Assembly (NCBI RefSeq): GCF_029958925.1
Contig: NZ_CP124616.1
Coordinates: 1,798,001 to 1,862,000, forward strand
Reading direction: 5' to 3'
DNA from: Tropicibacter oceani
Lineage (GTDB): Bacteria; Pseudomonadota; Alphaproteobacteria; Rhodobacterales; Rhodobacteraceae
Length of the DNA stretch: 64,000 nucleotides
How positions within the stretch are numbered: position 1 is the first letter of the stretch; every line of letters starts with the position of its first letter. Position numbers and translations under genes: made by a program. Below, in pieces: positions 60,436-64,000 of the stretch. The notes beneath the pieces were generated by a model. The model saw nothing but the letters and a program-made list of their open reading frames with translations, had not been told where the DNA came from and did not search any database.

Positions 60436-61569
60436 TCAAAGCGCCCTCGCAATCAGCTCTTTCATGATCTCGTTGGTGCCGCCGTAAATGCGCTGCACCC
60501 TTGCATCCGTCCACATCTCCGCCACAGCGTATTCCTGCATGAAGCCATAGCCGCCGTGCAGTTGCAGGCAGTCGTCCAGCACCTCGCCCTGCGTATCCGT
60601 CAGCCAGTATTTCGCCATCGCGGCCTTTTCCACGCTCAGCGCGCCGCGCAGGTGTTCCTCCATGCAGGCGTCCAGAAAGGCGCGGGCCACGGTTGTCCTT
60701 GTCTGGCATTCGGCCAGTTTGAAGCGGGTGTTCTGGAACTGGGTCAGCGGGCCGCCAAAGGCTTCGCGTTCCTTGCAATAGGCGATGGTGCGTTCGACCG
60801 CCCCTTCCATCGCGCCCACGGCGCCGCAGCCGATGATCAGCCGTTCCTGCGGAAGCTGCTTCATCATCTGGTAAAAGCCCTGGCCCTCGTCGTCGCCCAG
60901 AAGGTTTTCCGGCGCGATCTCGACGTTGTCGAAGAACAATTCCGAGGTATCCGCCGCGTGGCAGCCGATCTTTTCCAGGTTGCGGCCGCGTGAAAAGCCG
61001 GTCGCGCCTTCGGTTTCGACCACCACAAGCGAGACGCCCTTGGACCCCAGCGCGGGGTCGGTCTTGGCCGCTACGATGATCAGGTTGGCGTGCTGACCGT
61101 TGGTGATAAAGGTCTTTTGCCCCGAAAGCCGGTAGGCATTGCCATCCTTGATCGCGCGGGTCTTGATCCGCTGCACGTCCGATCCGCCCGAGGGTTCTGT
61201 CATTGCCAAGGCGCCGACCAGTTCGCCGGTCACCATCTTGGGCAGCCAGCGCTGTTTTTGTTCTTCTGTGCCGTAGGCCAGGATGTAATGCGCCACGATG
61301 CCCGAATGGATGCCGTGGCCCCAGGACGCCAGATTGGCGCGCGAGGCTTCGATCAGGATCACCGCCTCGTGGCCGAAATCGCCGCCCGCGCCGCCGTATT
61401 CTTCGGGGATCGAGGGGCACAGCAGCCCCAATTCCCCGGCCTGCCGCCAGGTTTCCGGGTCCATCTGACCCTGCTTGCGCCATTTGTCATACAGCGGTTG
61501 CCACTCGGTTTCGATGAACTTGCGCGTCATCTCGCCCAACATGGCATGCTCTTGTGTCATCCAACCCAT
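60436..61569 (-). CDS. Acyl-CoA dehydrogenase
   Basis: FAD-dependent acyl-CoA dehydrogenase of 377 residues. FAD/substrate motifs [18 protein letters not shown] and the C-terminal [20 protein letters not shown] are clear. GGGAGG lies before ATG 61569. Electrons should go to ETF. It follows the RHH-like small gene and precedes the repeat-bearing gap. The chain-length specificity is not visible. Confidence 0.93.
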   Translation of the reverse strand: MGWMTQEHAMLGEMTRKFIETEWQPLYDKWRKQGQMDPETWRQAGELGLLCPSIPEEYGGAGGDFGHEAVILIEASRANLASWGHGIHSGIVAHYILAYGTEEQKQRWLPKMVTGELVGALAMTEPSGGSDVQRIKTRAIKDGNAYRLSGQKTFITNGQHANLIIVAAKTDPALGSKGVSLVVVETEGATGFSRGRNLEKIGCHAADTSELFFDNVEIAPENLLGDDEGQGFYQMMKQLPQERLIIGCGAVGAMEGAVERTIAYCKEREAFGGPLTQFQNTRFKLAECQTRTTVARAFLDACMEEHLRGALSVEKAAMAKYWLTDTQGEVLDDCLQLHGGYGFMQEYAVAEMWTDARVQRIYGGTNEIMKELIARAL

Positions 61570-61589
61570 GACCGCTCCTCCCTCATGTC

Positions 61590-61802
61590 CTATCGTTTCC
61601 GATCCTCCAGATCGGCATTGAACAGCTGCAATCGGTGCGCCAGCGCGTCGCTGTCCGTCACGCTGGCGAAGTTTTCAAAGAGGAAAGACAGGGCCTCACC
61701 TTCGTCCAACCCGGCCGCAGCGGCAAAGTTCCGAAGGCCACGATAGCCGTCTTCGGTCATCGCAACAGGGAAACGCCGCGTCAGACGAAACCGTTTTGGC
61801 AT
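61590..61802 (-). CDS. Small ribbon-helix-helix-like protein
   Basis: A 70-residue basic-then-acidic protein: [20 protein letters not shown] could be the DNA-contacting beta strand and first helix, and [20 protein letters not shown] the second helix. This is the pattern of ribbon-helix-helix regulators. It lies 20 bases before the acyl-CoA dehydrogenase gene and 45 after the larger dehydrogenase, in the same direction. A role as a local regulator is inferred only. Confidence 0.6.
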   Translation of the reverse strand: MPKRFRLTRRFPVAMTEDGYRGLRNFAAAAGLDEGEALSFLFENFASVTDSDALAHRLQLFNADLEDRKR

Positions 61803-61847
61803 CTTTCCTCCGGTTGGCAGGGCGGGGTCATGCCCCGCACCCTTCCA

Positions 61848-63629
61848 TCAGAAACTTGCGGCGTCCAGCGCCATGACCGTGTCCGCGCCGCTTTGGATGC
61901 GGGCCAGATGCGTTGCGGTCATCGGCAGTTGCCGCGCCATGTAATAGCGCCCGGTCGCCAGCTTGGCCTCGTAGAAGGCGGCATCGCCCGTGCCCGAGGC
62001 CAGTTTCTGCTGTGCCGCCAGCCCCATGCGGGCCCACATCAGGCCCAGGCAGACATGGCCGAACAGGTGCATGAAGTCATACGACCCGGCCAGCGCGTTG
62101 TTCGGGTTCTTCATGCCGTTCTGCATGAAATACATGCCCGCTGCCTGCAGATCCTTGCTGGCGGCCTTCAGCGGCTCAAGGAACTGCGCGTCAAAGGCGT
62201 CGTCCTGGCCCTTGGCCTCGGCGGCGAAGGTCTTGACCATGTCGAAGAAGGCCATGACGTGCTTGCCGCCGTCCTGTCCCAGCTTGCGGCCGACAAGATC
62301 CAGCGCCTGAACGCCGTTCGCGCCTTCGTAGATCATGGCGATCCGGGCGTCGCGGGCGAACTGGGACATGCCCCATTCCTCGATATAGCCGTGCCCGCCA
62401 TAGACCTGCTGCGCATTGGTCGCGCAGTCAAAGCCCTTGTCGGTCAGGAAGCCCTTGATCACCGGGGTCAGCAGCGAAATCAGGCCGTCGGCGGCCTTGT
62501 CGTCGCATTTATGCGCGCGGTCGATCATCGCGGCGCCCCAAAGGGTAAAGGCCCGCGCCCCTTCGACAAAGCTTTTCTGGTCCATCAGGTTGCGGCGGAT
62601 GTCGGGGTGCACGATCAGCGGATCGGCCGGGCCGTCCGGGTTCTTGGCGCCGGTCACGTCGCGGCCCTGCAGGCGGTCCTTGGCGTATTCCAGGGCGTTC
62701 TGATAGGCGACCTCGGCCTGGGCATAGCCCTGCAGGCCAACGCCGATGCGCGCTTCGTTCATCATGGTGAACATGGCGCGCATGCCCTTGTGTTCCTCGC
62801 CCAGCAGGTAGCCGGTTGCCTCGTCATAGTTCATAACGCAGGTCGAGTTGCCGTGGATGCCCATCTTTTCCTCGATCTTGCCGACCGAGACGGGGTTGCG
62901 GTCCCCGACCGTGCCATCGTCGTTCACGATGAATTTCGGGACGATGAACAGCGACACGCCCTTGATGCCCTCGGGGCCGCCGGGGATCTTGGCCAGAACC
63001 AGATGGATCACGTTTTCCGAAAGGTCGTGGTCACCGGCCGAGATGAAGATCTTTTGCCCGGTCACCTTGTAGGTGCCATCGCCCTGCGGCACCGCCTTGG
63101 TGCGCATCAGGCCCAGGTCCGTACCGCAATGCGGTTCGGTCAGGTTCATCGTGCCGGTCCATTCGCAGGTCACCATCTTGGGCAGATAGGTCGCCTTTTG
63201 CGCGTCGGTGCCATGGGCATGGATCGCCGAATAGGCCCCGTGCGTCAGGCCCTGGTACATGTTGAAGGCCATGTTGGCCGCCGAAAACTGTTCGCCCACC
63301 GCGGTCGCCACCACGTAAGGCAGGCCCTGGCCGCCATACTCGGGGTCGCAGTCCAGCGCGGTCCAGCCACCGGCGCGGACCTCGTCAAAGGCGGCCTTGA
63401 ACCCCTCGGGGGTGCGCACGATGCCGTTTTCCAGCCTGCAGCCCTGTTGATCGCCCACCGCGTTCAGCGGCGCCATGACGTTTTCCGCCAGTTTGGCCGC
63501 CTCGCCCAGGATCGCCTCGGTTGTTTCGGCGTCCAGTTCATCGTAGCCCGGAACATCCTGTTCCGAAATCTTCAGCACATCATGCAAGACAAAAAGCTGG
63601 TCTTTGACCGGGGCGGTATAGGTGGGCAT
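61848..63629 (-). CDS. Long acyl-CoA dehydrogenase (FadE/DmdC-like)
   Basis: A 593-residue acyl-CoA dehydrogenase with a C-terminal extension (about 460-593), as in DmdC and related proteins. FAD motifs [19 protein letters not shown] and the catalytic Glu in [19 protein letters not shown] are intact. The N-terminus ([19 protein letters not shown]) is that of the family which includes 3-methylmercaptopropionyl-CoA dehydrogenase. Substrate is uncertain; the other dmd genes are absent, so general fatty acids are more likely. Confidence 0.9.
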   Translation of the reverse strand: MPTYTAPVKDQLFVLHDVLKISEQDVPGYDELDAETTEAILGEAAKLAENVMAPLNAVGDQQGCRLENGIVRTPEGFKAAFDEVRAGGWTALDCDPEYGGQGLPYVVATAVGEQFSAANMAFNMYQGLTHGAYSAIHAHGTDAQKATYLPKMVTCEWTGTMNLTEPHCGTDLGLMRTKAVPQGDGTYKVTGQKIFISAGDHDLSENVIHLVLAKIPGGPEGIKGVSLFIVPKFIVNDDGTVGDRNPVSVGKIEEKMGIHGNSTCVMNYDEATGYLLGEEHKGMRAMFTMMNEARIGVGLQGYAQAEVAYQNALEYAKDRLQGRDVTGAKNPDGPADPLIVHPDIRRNLMDQKSFVEGARAFTLWGAAMIDRAHKCDDKAADGLISLLTPVIKGFLTDKGFDCATNAQQVYGGHGYIEEWGMSQFARDARIAMIYEGANGVQALDLVGRKLGQDGGKHVMAFFDMVKTFAAEAKGQDDAFDAQFLEPLKAASKDLQAAGMYFMQNGMKNPNNALAGSYDFMHLFGHVCLGLMWARMGLAAQQKLASGTGDAAFYEAKLATGRYYMARQLPMTATHLARIQSGADTVMALDAASF

Positions 63630-63664
63630 TCAGGTCCTCCGTTTGGTATTTTCGGCCGGGTCGT

Positions 63665-64000
63665 CTATCCGGCCGCGCGGTTTTGTTGTCCGACCGTCGC
63701 GATCATGCGCTCGGCCCATTTCATCTGGTCCTGCAGATCCTGTATGGCTGCATTCATGTCGTCGCGCTGGCGGACCAGGTCGGTCAGCCGTTCCTGCGCC
63801 ACTTCGTAGGATCGCTGCAGCTGGGTCTGCTGCTGGTCACCCACGTGGTACAGATCCAGAAGCTGGCGGATTTCCTCCAGGCTGAAGCCAAAGCGCTTGC
63901 CGCGCAGGATCAGTTTCAGCCGGGCGCGGTCGCGCCGGGTAAACAGGCGCTTCTGGCCTTCGCGGATGGGAAACAGCAATTCCTTCTGCTCGTAAAAGCG
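63665..64000 (-). CDS. MerR-family regulator (5' truncated)
   Basis: The visible frame (112 codons, open at the right edge) has the MerR DNA-binding domain end (RFYEQKELLFPIREGQKRLF, TRRDRARLKLILRGKRFGFS) and a C-terminal coiled coil rich in Gln, Glu and Arg (about QTQLQRSYEVAQERLTDL). It lies 35 bases upstream of the fadE-like gene and is transcribed toward it. It probably controls this fatty-acid cluster, like other MerR regulators of acyl-CoA catabolism. Confidence 0.85.
   Translation of the reverse strand, partial: RFYEQKELLFPIREGQKRLFTRRDRARLKLILRGKRFGFSLEEIRQLLDLYHVGDQQQTQLQRSYEVAQERLTDLVRQRDDMNAAIQDLQDQMKWAERMIATVGQQNRAAG

Noticed and set aside
61848-63629. Assigning the long acyl-CoA dehydrogenase firmly as DmdC
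   Set aside because: The N-terminus and length fit, but dmdA, dmdB and dmdD are not nearby, so a general FadE role is equally likely.

Overview
The window reads as a GC-rich alphaproteobacterial chromosome segment, most likely from the Rhodobacteraceae (Paracoccus/Roseobacter-like). The grounds are the fused MrpAB antiporter subunit, a norCBQD-nnrS-nnrU cluster, NasT/NasS control of an assimilatory nitrate operon, the style of the fatty-acid oxidation genes, and short GC-rich palindromes between genes. I saw no insertion sequence, phage gene, tRNA, rRNA or CRISPR array. Almost all of the sequence is dense, translationally coupled operons. Family calls are from memory of motifs; no search was run.

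Layout. 1-5770: a six-gene Mrp cation/proton antiporter operon (A+B fused, C to G), cut at the left edge. 5865-13715: nitric oxide respiration, with a Crp/Fnr regulator of the Dnr/NnrR type, a small DUF1858 redox protein, norCBQD, two tiny membrane proteins, nnrS, and an nnrU copy carrying an in-frame TGA at codon 3. 13737-23568: galactoside use, with an ABC importer, alpha-galactosidase (GH36), KDPGal aldolase and beta-galactosidase (GH42) on the minus strand. These diverge from an IclR regulator and the importer ATPase across nested palindromes. 23636-29033: a betaine demethylation cluster (Rieske oxygenase, its reductase, a DgcA-like flavoprotein) diverging from a LysR regulator. 29127-42681: nitrate assimilation (nasT, nasS, nrtA, nrtB, a fused double ATPase, nirB, nirD, nasA, a TrpD-like protein, cobA). 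An NtrC-like palindrome and a two-hairpin ANTAR-type attenuator lie before nrtA. 42759-44120: a xanthine/urate-type NCS2 permease. 44762-52171: a LacI-autoregulated sugar operon in which an ABC importer feeds a GH63-like glucosyl/mannosylglycerate hydrolase. 52275-53219: a SorC-type regulator. 53663-64000: beta-oxidation (fadJ, thiolase, two acyl-CoA dehydrogenases, GST-like protein, RHH-like small protein, MerR regulator) that encloses three NTF2-fold genes of unknown role.

How the parts work together. The nor genes detoxify or respire NO under Dnr-type control through a TTGT-N6-ACAA box shared with the DUF1858 gene. In the nas operon, NasS (nitrate sensor) and NasT (RNA-binding antiterminator) should release the attenuator when nitrate is present, while NtrC adds nitrogen-limitation control. 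CobA supplies the siroheme precursor for NirB. The best candidate for an undescribed system is the NTF2-fold triad (55924-58190) coupled between a thiolase and fadJ. Other notable points are a DUF11-like extracytoplasmic insert in a MalF-type permease, a partner MalG-type permease with an extra N-terminal membrane bundle, and the loss of one predicted Fe-S cysteine in the DgcA-like enzyme.
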